Of a stretch of 64,000 nucleotides of DNA, positions 46,113 to 55,236 are shown piece by piece. The notes beneath the pieces were generated by a model. It was not told where the DNA came from and did no database searches. It saw only the letters and a list, made by a program, of their open reading frames with translations. Positions within the stretch are counted from its first letter, which is position 1. Every line of letters begins with the position of its first letter. A program made the translations under genes and the position numbers. Source of the DNA: Chitinophagaceae bacterium (GTDB taxonomy: Bacteria; Bacteroidota; Bacteroidia; Chitinophagales; Chitinophagaceae); contig JADBXR010000006.1 in the NCBI GenBank assembly GCA_020403425.1, positions 62,001 to 126,000 of the forward strand. The letters are read 5' to 3'.

Positions 46113-47758
46113 AAATACGTAGCAGTTAACAAAGCATAAAGATTAAACCGGTTATTTCCTTTCTCCCATGCATAGTTTTTGGTAAATACGGTTTGTACTT
46201 CACCGCTCAGTATCAGTTTCTTGTGTTTTTTCTGTCCTGACACCCCAACTGCAAAATCATTCCATTTCACATCCCCCAGGCCGAAATTGGTCAAAGGGCC
46301 GACGAGTTGTGAAGGGCCGTGTTGTATACCTTGTACCACCATACCCAAGCGTGAGAATCCTGAAAGCCATTGCATTCTTGCCGTATAGGCATTATTGCCT
46401 TTCCCTACACCCGCTCCGATAATCCTGCTCTGATTAGTATAGCCACCTTGATAGCTATACCAGTCACCGGCTGTTCTTAATAAATAGTTCACAGGCTCCG
46501 ATAAACGAACCATTTCCGCAGAAAAATCAAGCCAACTACGACTTCCTGGTAATTTTTTTAGTTTTCGCAAACCAAGAATATAAGCGGTAGAATGGGGAGC
46601 ATCCACATTCCAGTCGCGCATGTTAAAGAAATTATCACCATAGCCATATTCTGTGTATACTTCTGTATGAGATCTCGGAAACACCATTCGAACAGAAATG
46701 GAAGCCATTTGCTTATACCCAATATCGTGGTTATAAGTGGGTGTCCCGTATGGATACGTTTCTCGCAACACACCAAATAGTACTGGCAGATATTTCTGGA
46801 AGAAAGAAAAACCTGTAGCATTGCTATCCAGTTTATATTTATAGGTATATCCTACCCTATTAACCGAAATGAAAAGCCCCTCTATCCATTTTGGATTATA
46901 GGTAAGGGTGATACCACTTAGATAACGCCAGTTCTTTTTAGGATCATACGAACCTGAATAACCACTGCCATCATAAGAATACGGGTTATAATATGAGGTT
47001 GTCAGACCCTTGTTTTCCAGCAACACAGCCGTATCTTCCATTAACTTGCCTGCTATCAACTGCCATTCGAAATTACCAACAGGTGTTTTAATAGGGCGTG
47101 TTGTATTAAAAGTAAGATGTGCAAAACCTGGAGCATTATTACTCATTAAAAGTGAGTTGTGTATACCAGGCCCCCACCATATATTTTCTGTTGATAAGCC
47201 GATAGAAAGCCCTGCTTTACTCACTCTGACAGAAGACTGTCCCATGAATAATCGCTTATACCCACTTTTTGTAGGAGATCCATATGAACTATTATGAGGA
47301 AATGCCGGATTATCAGCATATACCAGTTCCGGCTTCAACTGAATGTCCAGCCAGCCATACGACAAATAAGCGCCAGTAGATATTTGCGTCTGAATCCCTT
47401 TAGCTTGCAAAAAGCCAGCCTGGTTCCATGCATAGGGACGGTCGCTGGTGAATTTATTGTATATGTGAAGTGGTAGTAGTTCAAACCTTAGCTGGTTCTT
47501 TAACATTTTTTTTTGGAATGGCACGTAACTACTGTTTGAATCGATCAGACGATATAGACTATCCGTACTGACTACTTTATCCGTAAAAAAAGGACGTGCC
47601 ATTAAAGAGTTCTGTATACTTAATCGTCCTTGTAACTGCAGAATCCTTAGCTGATCATCAAAGCCAACGGCTCCAACCGGAACGGTTTGTGCCCTTCCTA
47701 ATGCAACAATGAAAAAGGCAAGTACGCAAGTACATAGGACGGTATTCTTTGCAGACAT
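46106..47758 (-). CDS. Capsule assembly Wzi family outer-membrane protein (3)
   Basis: From the ATG at 47756-47758 this encodes 550 residues with signal peptide SAKNTVLCTCVLAFFIVALGRAQ. The Wzi blocks include GVQFE-like QTQISTGAYLSYGWLDIQLKPELVY, AGLSIGLSTENIWWGPGIHNSLLMSNNAPGFAHLTF, and a barrel-like aromatic C-terminus (NLYALLTATYLW). The TTG reading from 47797 was not used. It lies 35 bases downstream of wzz and upstream of the second Wzi copy, so export and surface attachment are encoded together. Confidence 0.87.
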   Translation of the reverse strand: MSAKNTVLCTCVLAFFIVALGRAQTVPVGAVGFDDQLRILQLQGRLSIQNSLMARPFFTDKVVSTDSLYRLIDSNSSYVPFQKKMLKNQLRFELLPLHIYNKFTSDRPYAWNQAGFLQAKGIQTQISTGAYLSYGWLDIQLKPELVYADNPAFPHNSSYGSPTKSGYKRLFMGQSSVRVSKAGLSIGLSTENIWWGPGIHNSLLMSNNAPGFAHLTFNTTRPIKTPVGNFEWQLIAGKLMEDTAVLLENKGLTTSYYNPYSYDGSGYSGSYDPKKNWRYLSGITLTYNPKWIEGLFISVNRVGYTYKYKLDSNATGFSFFQKYLPVLFGVLRETYPYGTPTYNHDIGYKQMASISVRMVFPRSHTEVYTEYGYGDNFFNMRDWNVDAPHSTAYILGLRKLKKLPGSRSWLDFSAEMVRLSEPVNYLLRTAGDWYSYQGGYTNQSRIIGAGVGKGNNAYTARMQWLSGFSRLGMVVQGIQHGPSQLVGPLTNFGLGDVKWNDFAVGVSGQKKHKKLILSGEVQTVFTKNYAWEKGNNRFNLYALLTATYLW

Positions 47759-47793
47759 ATTCTTCCTTTCCAAAAAGTTTAGTTTTACATGCT

Positions 47794-48873
47794 TCAAGAT
47801 GGCAAACGTCTAGCAGGGTAAAGTAAAAACACCAATACTATACAAACAAAAAGACCTACTAGTGCTCCATAGAGGGTAATTAACCATCCGGAAGGTCGCT
47901 GGTTTTGCAAAGGATATGCTGAAACATCTAAAACCTGCATAACCGGGGTTTGGTTGGCAATGGTCATTCGGCTAGCTTCAAGATTCTTCATCACTTCTGT
48001 ATAAATGGCATAAGCTACCATCCGTTCTCTTTGAGACACTTCAGCAGGAACCGATTCTGTTTTAAAAGCAGTATTGGCATCCAGTAGTTGTAAGGAAGCC
48101 GACTGGTAAGATTTGGCATTGATGATCTGTTGGAGTGAATCAGCTCTTTTTTCGAGACGGATCATATTGGCTGCAGCTACTCCGGTTTTAACATTGATAT
48201 ATAACTTCCGGGTCTCATCCACCAAACGCTCTGAAAAAAGTTTAGAAAAAACAGGGTCTGAAGTTTGGGTGGTCACTGTAATGATGGATCCCTTCTTATT
48301 CAGCCGCTCCGCTTTGATATGTTTTTTGATCAATCGCTCATACAATACAAATAATATGCTATCCTGCATCATACTATGAACTTTACCTTGATCCAGCCGG
48401 GCAAACGAAATCCCAGATAAAGAAGCTTCCTTGTGTTTCCATTTATTCTTTAATCCTGAAAAATCAAGGTAACGGTCTGCTAATGTAGCAGACTGCACCC
48501 CCTTACTACTATCCGTTTTAGACAGCAATACGTTTGTTACAATCGATTGGGAAGTAAGTATATCCAGGATATTATCACCGGCCAACATGCCCGAACTACC
48601 CCCCAATCCCGCTATATCGAAACCGAACTGGGAAGCCAGACCAGCCAGGCCACCACTTGTGCCACTGCTTTTCTCATCAAGAATAAAGCTAACGGTTCCT
48701 TTATAGCTGGGATCTTGAACAAGTGAATACACAAAACCAAGCAGGGTGCAGAATGCTATTATACTGCATGCTTTTACCAGGTGCTTTTTTGCAAACTGCA
48801 CGAGTCTGCCTGCTGCATCCAACAAGTCCGACATTTTAACGGTTTCCATGGTGCTAATGGGTTTTACCTGCAT
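47794..48873 (-). CDS. wzz: Wzz-type chain length determinant, no kinase domain
   Basis: This 359-residue inner-membrane protein has a membrane helix near residue 35 (KACSIIAFCTLLGFVYSLV), a long periplasmic coiled domain (about 60-325) with a Gly-rich loop (GTSGGLAGLASQFGFDIAGLGG), and a second helix near the C-terminus with the Wzz pattern QNQRPSGWLITLYGALVGLFVCIVLVFLL. It sets polymer length. It ends right after the second helix, so the tyrosine kinase domain of Wzc is absent; no separate kinase is in the window. It follows wza by 105 bases. Confidence 0.9.
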   Translation of the reverse strand: MQVKPISTMETVKMSDLLDAAGRLVQFAKKHLVKACSIIAFCTLLGFVYSLVQDPSYKGTVSFILDEKSSGTSGGLAGLASQFGFDIAGLGGSSGMLAGDNILDILTSQSIVTNVLLSKTDSSKGVQSATLADRYLDFSGLKNKWKHKEASLSGISFARLDQGKVHSMMQDSILFVLYERLIKKHIKAERLNKKGSIITVTTQTSDPVFSKLFSERLVDETRKLYINVKTGVAAANMIRLEKRADSLQQIINAKSYQSASLQLLDANTAFKTESVPAEVSQRERMVAYAIYTEVMKNLEASRMTIANQTPVMQVLDVSAYPLQNQRPSGWLITLYGALVGLFVCIVLVFLLYPARRLPS

Positions 48874-48978
48874 TACTTTTCCCGATCTTATGTAGCAACT
48901 TTTAAATTACTTTTATCAGATTTAAGCTTTCAACCAAAACTGCATTCAAACTGGTTATTGCTCCTGACCTGATACCTG

Positions 48979-51423
48979 CTATTTTGCGGTATTCACCAGA
49001 ACTACAATCAATCCGATTAACGAAGAAAGTCCGGAAATCAGCCCAATTGCTTCACCTGTACTTAATTTTTTACGATCCGCCCTGGAAGGAACATATATTT
49101 CGGATCCCGTTTTGATCGTAGGATAGGATCTGAAAAACAAGAACTTTCTGGTAACTTTCACTTGTCCGTTAGCATACACCACATATGCATTCCTTCGGGC
49201 AGCATTCACAGCAAATCCCCCTGATTCACGGATAGCTTCTCTGAAACTGATACCATCCCTGTACACAATCTGCTTCGGCACATTTACCAACCCAAATGTC
49301 TGGATCGTTTGCTTATTTTTTGGGATCTTGAGTATATCTCCTTCTTCCAGAAACACGTCATCAGTAGAACCCGGCTGCTGTAATGCCGAGGCCAGCTTGA
49401 TACTTACGGGCTTCTGTTGATCGGAAAGAGATTTCACCAATGCTGTATCGCTACTGTTCGTTACAACCGGGGTTTTACCACTTCGCAGGTTAATTAGATT
49501 GGCTTTCGAGTTCACCAGGGCTGCATCCGACTGGGATATGCCCACATACGTACTCCGGATCAGGATGGCACCTTCTACAAAAGCATTCGATTTTATCCCA
49601 CCCGCCCTTTTCACTATATCTGAAAGACGTTCATTGGTGCCGGATAGGGTATACATACCGGGATACATCACTTCTCCTTCTACAAACACACTGATCTGTT
49701 CCTTATAAGCGGGTAACCTTCTGACAGATACCACATCAAAAGGCGCTAATCTAAAGCCTAGATCTGCTTTCGTGTTCTCCTCCAGGTTAATTTCTTTTAT
49801 CAATGAGTAAACAGCGCTGTCGTTATCAGCCATGTGTTTTTTTACCCTCCTCGATACCTCTATTTTCTGTAGCGCGGCGCCATCACGGTAACCATTCGCC
49901 ATTAATACGAGATCCTGCACCGTCATATTTTCAAAATAGGCATACGTACCGGATTTATTGATCTCGCCGTTGATGACAACAGTGTATTTCTCCCGTAATT
50001 CATCCTTTTTATAGATATGAATAGAATCTTCTCTTTGCAGTTTGAGATTGAATTTCCCATTCAAAACATCATTTACATTGAAATCGATCACCGATGCCGT
50101 ATAATCCGGTTGAAACCTTCTGATAACTGCCCGATCATAAAAAGCCTCTTCACGGGGTTTTACCACGTTTATCAGTTCCTGCAAACTGGGAATCTGCGCA
50201 AGTCCGTAAATACCCGGGTGATATACGGATCCTGTTACGGTTATCCTATTGGTAAAAATATTAGCGAGTGTGTCTACTGTTATAGTGTCCCCGGAAACTG
50301 GTATAAACCGGCTTAACTCTTCAGGACGCAGGGTAATGATTTCTTTGGTATTTTGTCCCAAACGGGTTACACGAAGGCGATCTTTATAAGCAATATCCGC
50401 AAATCCTCCTGCATAATTCACCAGCTCTGATATCTTCTCTCCTTCTTTCACATCAAAAATAGCCGCTTTTTTAAAAGCGCCTTTCAAAGCCACCCTTGTG
50501 CGGTATGGTCCTACCCTGATCACATCATCATCCTGTAACAGGGCATTCTTACTCAGGTCACCCTTGATGAGGAAATCGTACAGGTCAAACTCAACGACAA
50601 CTTTCCCTCCCCTAACTAACTCAATTTTACGGAACGAACCTATATCGTTAGGACCTCCTGATGCATATAAAGCATTCATCAGCGTAGATAAGGCTGAAAC
50701 AGTATAACTTCCCGGCCTTTTGATCTCACCCAGTAGGGTAATATGAATACTGCGGATCTGTCCAACGGATACCTGTACCGCTATCGAACCGTTTGCTATG
50801 CCTGGGTAAATACGGGTAAGGGCTTTCTTAATGCGAACCCTTGCATCTTCAATGGTTAATCCGGCCACTTTAATAGGACCAAGATTAGGGAAACGGATAT
50901 CACCTTCAGTGGTTATTTTCAGCTTTTTCGTATTATCCGATACCCCGTATACATCCACGACAAGCTGGTCATTGACACCCAACAGATAATTACGGGGAGT
51001 TGCAATAGTAAGGTTGGGTTCAAAACTCAGGTCTGCATTATCAAAAATCTCCGACCCAAAAATCTGCAAAACTCCCAAAGAATCTTTTGGTCGGATAGAG
51101 GGACCTTTTGTGTATACTTTGTTTCTAAGTACATACGAATCCGTTTTGTTATTATAGGTAGCTTGGGAAGCCCCCATTCCACTTGGATCCAAAAGTGTTA
51201 TTCGCTTTTTCAGTATTAATATCTGGTCAGATGACAACCCAAATTCCCGGGCTTTTGTTTCCAGTTCTGCCTCCGACAAACCCGCTAACTGGTATTTTGC
51301 CACCAGTTGTGTCAGTTGCTCATCAGACAGGTTCTCAATACTAATTGGCAATTGCTGGGCATTTACAGACAACTGCCAGCTCAACAACAACAAACACAGT
51401 ATGTACTTCAAAAAAGACCTCAT
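48979..51423 (-). CDS. wza: Polysaccharide export outer-membrane protein Wza family with SLBB repeats
   Basis: This 814-residue protein has signal peptide MRSFLKYILCLLLLSWQLSVNA, a Poly_export domain (YLLGVNDQLVVDVYGVSDNTKKLKI near residue 150 and VRIKKALTRIYPGIANGSIAV), then several SLBB domains (GEIKRPGSYTVSALSTLMNALYASGG; further ones at about 320, 400, 500 and 590), and a C-terminal hydrophobic segment. At twice the length of E. coli Wza, it is of the large Bacteroidota form with more SLBB modules. It forms the periplasm-spanning export channel and starts the wza-wzz-wzi-wzi run. Confidence 0.94.
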   Translation of the reverse strand: MRSFLKYILCLLLLSWQLSVNAQQLPISIENLSDEQLTQLVAKYQLAGLSEAELETKAREFGLSSDQILILKKRITLLDPSGMGASQATYNNKTDSYVLRNKVYTKGPSIRPKDSLGVLQIFGSEIFDNADLSFEPNLTIATPRNYLLGVNDQLVVDVYGVSDNTKKLKITTEGDIRFPNLGPIKVAGLTIEDARVRIKKALTRIYPGIANGSIAVQVSVGQIRSIHITLLGEIKRPGSYTVSALSTLMNALYASGGPNDIGSFRKIELVRGGKVVVEFDLYDFLIKGDLSKNALLQDDDVIRVGPYRTRVALKGAFKKAAIFDVKEGEKISELVNYAGGFADIAYKDRLRVTRLGQNTKEIITLRPEELSRFIPVSGDTITVDTLANIFTNRITVTGSVYHPGIYGLAQIPSLQELINVVKPREEAFYDRAVIRRFQPDYTASVIDFNVNDVLNGKFNLKLQREDSIHIYKKDELREKYTVVINGEINKSGTYAYFENMTVQDLVLMANGYRDGAALQKIEVSRRVKKHMADNDSAVYSLIKEINLEENTKADLGFRLAPFDVVSVRRLPAYKEQISVFVEGEVMYPGMYTLSGTNERLSDIVKRAGGIKSNAFVEGAILIRSTYVGISQSDAALVNSKANLINLRSGKTPVVTNSSDTALVKSLSDQQKPVSIKLASALQQPGSTDDVFLEEGDILKIPKNKQTIQTFGLVNVPKQIVYRDGISFREAIRESGGFAVNAARRNAYVVYANGQVKVTRKFLFFRSYPTIKTGSEIYVPSRADRKKLSTGEAIGLISGLSSLIGLIVVLVNTAK

Positions 51424-51440
51424 TACAAGTATTTATCATT

Positions 51441-51448
51441 CAAATATA
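51441..51448 (-). promoter_or_regulatory. Candidate -7 box (TATATTTG) for wza
   Basis: The minus strand reads TATATTTG, a full match to the Bacteroidota -7 consensus, ending 17 bases before the wza ATG at 51421-51423. A TTTG -33 element at 19 bases is not obvious. Because the box lies right after the repeat-rich gap, the operon probably starts here. Confidence 0.5.
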
Positions 51449-51484
51449 AGCAAGTACAGCATAATCGATAAGAAAGACAAAATC

Positions 51485-51772
51485 TTTTGCAGATGGTCTT
51501 TAGTCTTTTGTCTTTGGCTAAATGGGGGGTATTGGATAATGGGTAGTTTACTAGTGTACTTTAGGGGCTCCGACAAATAGCTGGATACTGGATGCTGGAT
51601 GCTGGATACTGGATGCTGAGGTGAAAGTGCCAACTTCATGCGGCAGGCAGGCGTCCAAAAAGCCAAATGCCAAATGCTAAATGCCAATACCCCCTCCTCA
51701 ATTACTAACCAATGAACTACTCCCCCAATCTCCTCCAATCAAACTAAAGACCAAAGACTAAAGACTAATGAC
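51485..51772. repeat. Word repeats between wza and the small phosphoglycosyl transferase
   Basis: The gap contains GGTCTTTAGTCTTTTGTCTTTGG (23 bases at 51495-51517, read as TTTAGTCT words), five GGATACTGGATGCT-type words at about 51588-51620, AAATGCC words at about 51662-51690, and at 51743-51769 the inverse AAAGACC AAAGACT AAAGACT. The last block overlaps the stop codon of the transferase gene. A short part of a CAGGCAGG palindrome is at about 51641-51651. No coding gene is supported; open frames here only translate repeats. Confidence 0.8.
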
Positions 51773-52316
51773 TCACCCCCTTACTAAACAAAACATTCGT
51801 AAAAGTTCGAACTACTATTTTCAGATCAAAAAGAACAGATTTCCGCTGCAGGTATTCCTGTTCCAGTTCCACTTTCCGCTCGATCGAGATATCATCTCTC
51901 CCATTGATCTGGGCCCAGCCCGTGATACCAGGTTTTAATTTATCAACCCCGGCAGCTACCCGCAAAGCCATCAGATCGTCCTGGTTATACAATGCAGGGC
52001 GCGGTCCCACAAATACCATTTCTCCTTTCATGATATTGATCAGGTTAGGCAATTCATCCAGGCTAAGCTTACGCAAAAGCCCCCCGGTCTTTAACAAATA
52101 TTGAGCCGGATTGGTCAACAAATGCGTGGCAACATTCAGTGTATTCTTCTTCATACTCCGGAACTTGTAGATCTGGAAAAAACTATAATTAATTCCCACC
52201 CGTTTCTGTGTAAAGAAAACGGGGAAACCATCTTCTATCAGAATGAAGAGTGCAACTAGCAGAAATAGTGGGGAAAGGATCAATAGGAGTATTAGGGCGA
52301 AGAGGCGGGTTAGCAT
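51765..52316 (-). CDS. Small monotopic phosphoglycosyl transferase (PglC/WbpL-replacing type)
   Basis: This 183-residue protein has one N-terminal hydrophobic re-entrant helix (LFALILLLILSPLFLLVALFI) and the catalytic core GFPVFFTQKRVGINYSFFQIYKFRSMK, SLDELPNLINIMKGEMVFVGPRPAL and [16 protein letters not shown]. It is the minimal form of the same family as the WcaJ-type enzyme, with the catalytic Asp-Glu pair in LDELP. It transfers a sugar phosphate, often of a 6-deoxy-HexNAc, to undecaprenyl phosphate. The stop codon TAG lies inside a TTAGTCT repeat word, and the gene is bracketed by inverted copies of that word. Confidence 0.93.
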   Translation of the reverse strand: MLTRLFALILLLILSPLFLLVALFILIEDGFPVFFTQKRVGINYSFFQIYKFRSMKKNTLNVATHLLTNPAQYLLKTGGLLRKLSLDELPNLINIMKGEMVFVGPRPALYNQDDLMALRVAAGVDKLKPGITGWAQINGRDDISIERKVELEQEYLQRKSVLFDLKIVVRTFTNVLFSKGVSH

Positions 52317-53164
52317 TTGGGTTTTTGGTCTTTAGTCTTTAGTCTTTAGTATTGGGTCTTTAGTCTCCCGCTTTCAGCGGGATCTTCGCTTCGCTGCGAT
52401 TTGGCTTGTTGAGAGCAGTATGGATAAGCAGTTTTTTTATTAGAAAATGGCATAGAGCATTTGGCGCACCTGCCTGCCGGCAGGCAGGTTGGCGCATTGG
52501 GTTACTGGGGGGGTGGTAGGTATTGTTGTTTCAAACCAGCCTATTTTGGTCCTTACTTGCAATTAGTTTTGAAACACCTACTTCTGATCCGAGCAGAACT
52601 AAAACATTCACTCATCTACTCATGCACTCATAGATTTGTTCGTATAACGGAAAAATCCCCATTCGTCCCGCATCCTGCGTAAGAGTCGATTAGGTTGCCT
52701 TGATTTTCTTTTGCCTGCCTGCCGGTAGGCAGGTTACTTTCTTTGTACCTGTCCAGCAGAAAGCGAGATCAAGGCAAAAGGCAAAAAGCAAACAGGACCC
52801 ACAACATCGACAACCTCCAGATGCTGCTAAAATGATCCACAGAATACACTCGCGTAAGTTTACTTATAACAGGAGGGTGCGTGGCACGGCAAAATGCGCG
52901 GAGCGATCATGTTTGCCTTGACTTTTTTTGTTACTTTTTTGTGTCAAGACAAAAAAGTAAACAGAGACCATGAACATCAGCGATCTCCAGATGCTGTCAA
53001 CCCTAAAAAAAGAATAAAATTGTCAAAAGAAACTTACAAAAGAAAGTGAATGGTTGTAAGCTAAAAAACAATGATAGATTGAGTAACTATTTCACCCCCT
53101 TTGCCTACCGCAGGCAGGCGAACCACCCCAATGCGCTAATACGCCAACCCGCCAATACGCCTTC
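52317..53164. repeat. 850-base repeat island with palindromic elements
   Basis: No gene is supported. In order: TTTAGTCT words (52325-52358), the second copy of the REP-like element (52364-52404), a perfect 22-base palindrome CCTGCCTGCC/GGCAGGCAGG (52468-52489), CATTCACTCAT words (about 52603-52630), a diverged direct duplication (about 52693-52834 and 52911-53000), a hairpin ACTTTTTTGT-GTCAAG-ACAAAAAAGT (about 52932-52957) and another palindrome fragment (53103-53119). It separates the capD-like gene from the transferase gene. Confidence 0.75.
52364..52404. repeat. REP-like 41-base element, copy 2 (copy 1 at 30528-30568)
   Basis: TCTCCCGCTTTCAGCGGGA followed by a TTCG-rich tail ending CGATTTGG occurs here and at 30528-30568, with 38 of 41 bases the same. 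The core CCCGCT-TTC-AGCGGG is a small hairpin, and two of the three differences keep the second hairpin in the tail (CGTTTCGCTACG and CGCTTCGCTGCG). Confidence 0.8.
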
Positions 53165-55126
53165 CTAACTTACTTTCGAAATCGAAACCACACTCGCAGC
53201 CCCCGTATCTTTCTTATCCAAACTCTCAAAAACCGAATTATTGCTCACGAATTCAGGGACCAGTTGCTTCATTTTAGCCACCATGGCCATAGATCCCTGT
53301 TTCTGGCGGGCCAGCTCGATCAGTTCTTCAAAATGCACCTGCAGATCATGCACCTGTTGGCGAACTTTGGCGATCATGATCTTTTCGTGGTAGGTAGGTA
53401 AGGTATTTTCTGAGTCGGTCAATAACTCTTCGTATAATTTTTCACCGGGGCGTAAGCCGGAGTATTTGATCTCGATATCAATGCCCGGCACTAAGCCATA
53501 GAGACGGATCATTTTTTTGGCCAGTTCTACAATGGCCACCGGTTTACCCATGTCAAATACAAAGATCTCGCCCCCCTTACCCATGGAACCTGCTTCCAGT
53601 ACCAGTTGACAGGCTTCGGTAATGGTCATAAAGAAACGGGTGATATTGGGATGGGTTACGGTAACCGGGCCGCCTTTTTCAATCTGTTCTTTAAAGCGGA
53701 TCATTACAGAACCGTTGGAACCCAATACATTCCCAAAACGGGTGGTGATGAATTTGGTTACAAACGGTTGAGGTTGAGCCGCATTACCATCTACAGGCAA
53801 TTCGGGGTGACTCAATTTATAATGCAGTTGCTGCACATACGCTTCCGCCAGGCGTTTGGAAGCGCCCATGACGTTAGTAGGGTTTACGGCTTTGTCGGTA
53901 GATACCATCACAAAACGCTGTACCTGGTGTTTCACGCTCAGGTCGGCAATGATCTTAGTGCCCAGCACATTGGTCAGGATGGATTCTGTGGGGCAGAGTT
54001 CCATCATGGGTACATGTTTGTAGGCCGCGGCATGGTACACATAATGGGGCTCAAACAGGCTGAAGAGTTCTTCCATACGTTTTTCATTCCGGACATCCCC
54101 TAAAAAGGATACACAGTTGGTGGAAGTTTTCAGATCCTGCAGTTCCAGCTCCAACTGATGCAGCGGAGTTTCAGCCTGGTCGCAGAGTACAATGGTCTGG
54201 GGGTTGAATTTAAGTAATTGTCGTACAATCTCACTGCCGATCGATCCCGCAGCGCCGGTAACCAGGATCCGTTTGTTACTGATCTGGCTGGCAATCTCTT
54301 CATTGTTGATGCGGATAGGATCACGCTCCAACAGATTCTCAATTTTGATGGCCTGTAACTGGCGGGCCGAGAACTGACCGTTGATCCATTTCTCCAATGG
54401 CGGTACATTCAGTACCCGGATGGCATGATCCAAACAAAAGTCTACCAATTCGTTCTTTTTGGCTGGAGGTAAAGTAAACGCAGCAATAATGATCTCATCT
54501 ATCTTTTGTGCCATTGAAAGGGTCTGCAGATCATGGGTATGATATATCCGTATACCATCTACTACTTTACCCACTTTACGGGCATCATCATCAACAAATG
54601 CCACAATATTTACATTAGCCGTAGTATCATGCTCCAACACACGTTTTGTGGCAAACCCTGCTTCACCGGCTCCGTAAATGATCACATTTTTACGGTCCAT
54701 TTTATAGTTACGCAGGTAACTAAAAGCGTATTTCACCAATACCCGGTAAGCGATCAGGAACAGAAAACTGAACAAGGCATAAATGATCAAAGTAACATTC
54801 GAAAACACTAATGCCCCACCCGAATTAGCAGCCACCAGGCTGATAAAAAACAGCACACAAGTGGTCATGGTAATCGCATAACAGATCCGCAAAGCGTCCT
54901 GTACACCCGTATACCGGATTATACCAGCGTAAGTCCGGAAATTGATGAATACAATGGAATTGATCAGTACCAGTATGAGTAGGTTCCCGCTCAGATCCTT
55001 CAGGTTAATGGCTTCTACAGAAAGATTTACCCGAATCAGGTATGCAAACATTAGAGCAAAACAGCAAATCCCCAGATCAATGAGGAAAATAATCCAGCGA
55101 GGGAGTATATTAATTTTTCTAAACAT
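53165..55126 (-). CDS. Membrane-bound UDP-GlcNAc 4,6-dehydratase (CapD/WbpM/PglF family)
   Basis: From the ATG at 55124-55126 this encodes 653 residues (MFRKINILPRWIIFLIDLG; an ATG at 55165 would add 13). Four membrane helices are followed by a first Rossmann domain (VIIYGAGEAGFATKRVLE) and the catalytic SDR domain (ILVTGAAGSIGSEIVRQLL, YHAAAYKHVPMMELCP, VSTDKAVNPTNVMGASKRLAE and TRFGNVLGSNGSVM). It turns UDP-GlcNAc into UDP-4-keto-6-deoxy-GlcNAc. In this setting it would feed the reductase at 56384 and the small phosphoglycosyl transferase. Confidence 0.94.
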   Translation of the reverse strand: MFRKINILPRWIIFLIDLGICCFALMFAYLIRVNLSVEAINLKDLSGNLLILVLINSIVFINFRTYAGIIRYTGVQDALRICYAITMTTCVLFFISLVAANSGGALVFSNVTLIIYALFSFLFLIAYRVLVKYAFSYLRNYKMDRKNVIIYGAGEAGFATKRVLEHDTTANVNIVAFVDDDARKVGKVVDGIRIYHTHDLQTLSMAQKIDEIIIAAFTLPPAKKNELVDFCLDHAIRVLNVPPLEKWINGQFSARQLQAIKIENLLERDPIRINNEEIASQISNKRILVTGAAGSIGSEIVRQLLKFNPQTIVLCDQAETPLHQLELELQDLKTSTNCVSFLGDVRNEKRMEELFSLFEPHYVYHAAAYKHVPMMELCPTESILTNVLGTKIIADLSVKHQVQRFVMVSTDKAVNPTNVMGASKRLAEAYVQQLHYKLSHPELPVDGNAAQPQPFVTKFITTRFGNVLGSNGSVMIRFKEQIEKGGPVTVTHPNITRFFMTITEACQLVLEAGSMGKGGEIFVFDMGKPVAIVELAKKMIRLYGLVPGIDIEIKYSGLRPGEKLYEELLTDSENTLPTYHEKIMIAKVRQQVHDLQVHFEELIELARQKQGSMAMVAKMKQLVPEFVSNNSVFESLDKKDTGAASVVSISKVS

Positions 55127-55236
55127 ACTTAAATAGTTTGAATTATTGCTCCAACGATGACTCATTTAAAGAAACCGTAAACTTATTTAAAGGTACCATT
55201 ATATTGCGAAATGAATCAAGCATACTTAAATCCCTA

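Noticed and set aside
53606..54103. Plus-strand ORF opposite the capD-like gene
   Set aside because: It is antisense to a clearly conserved gene and shows no family features.
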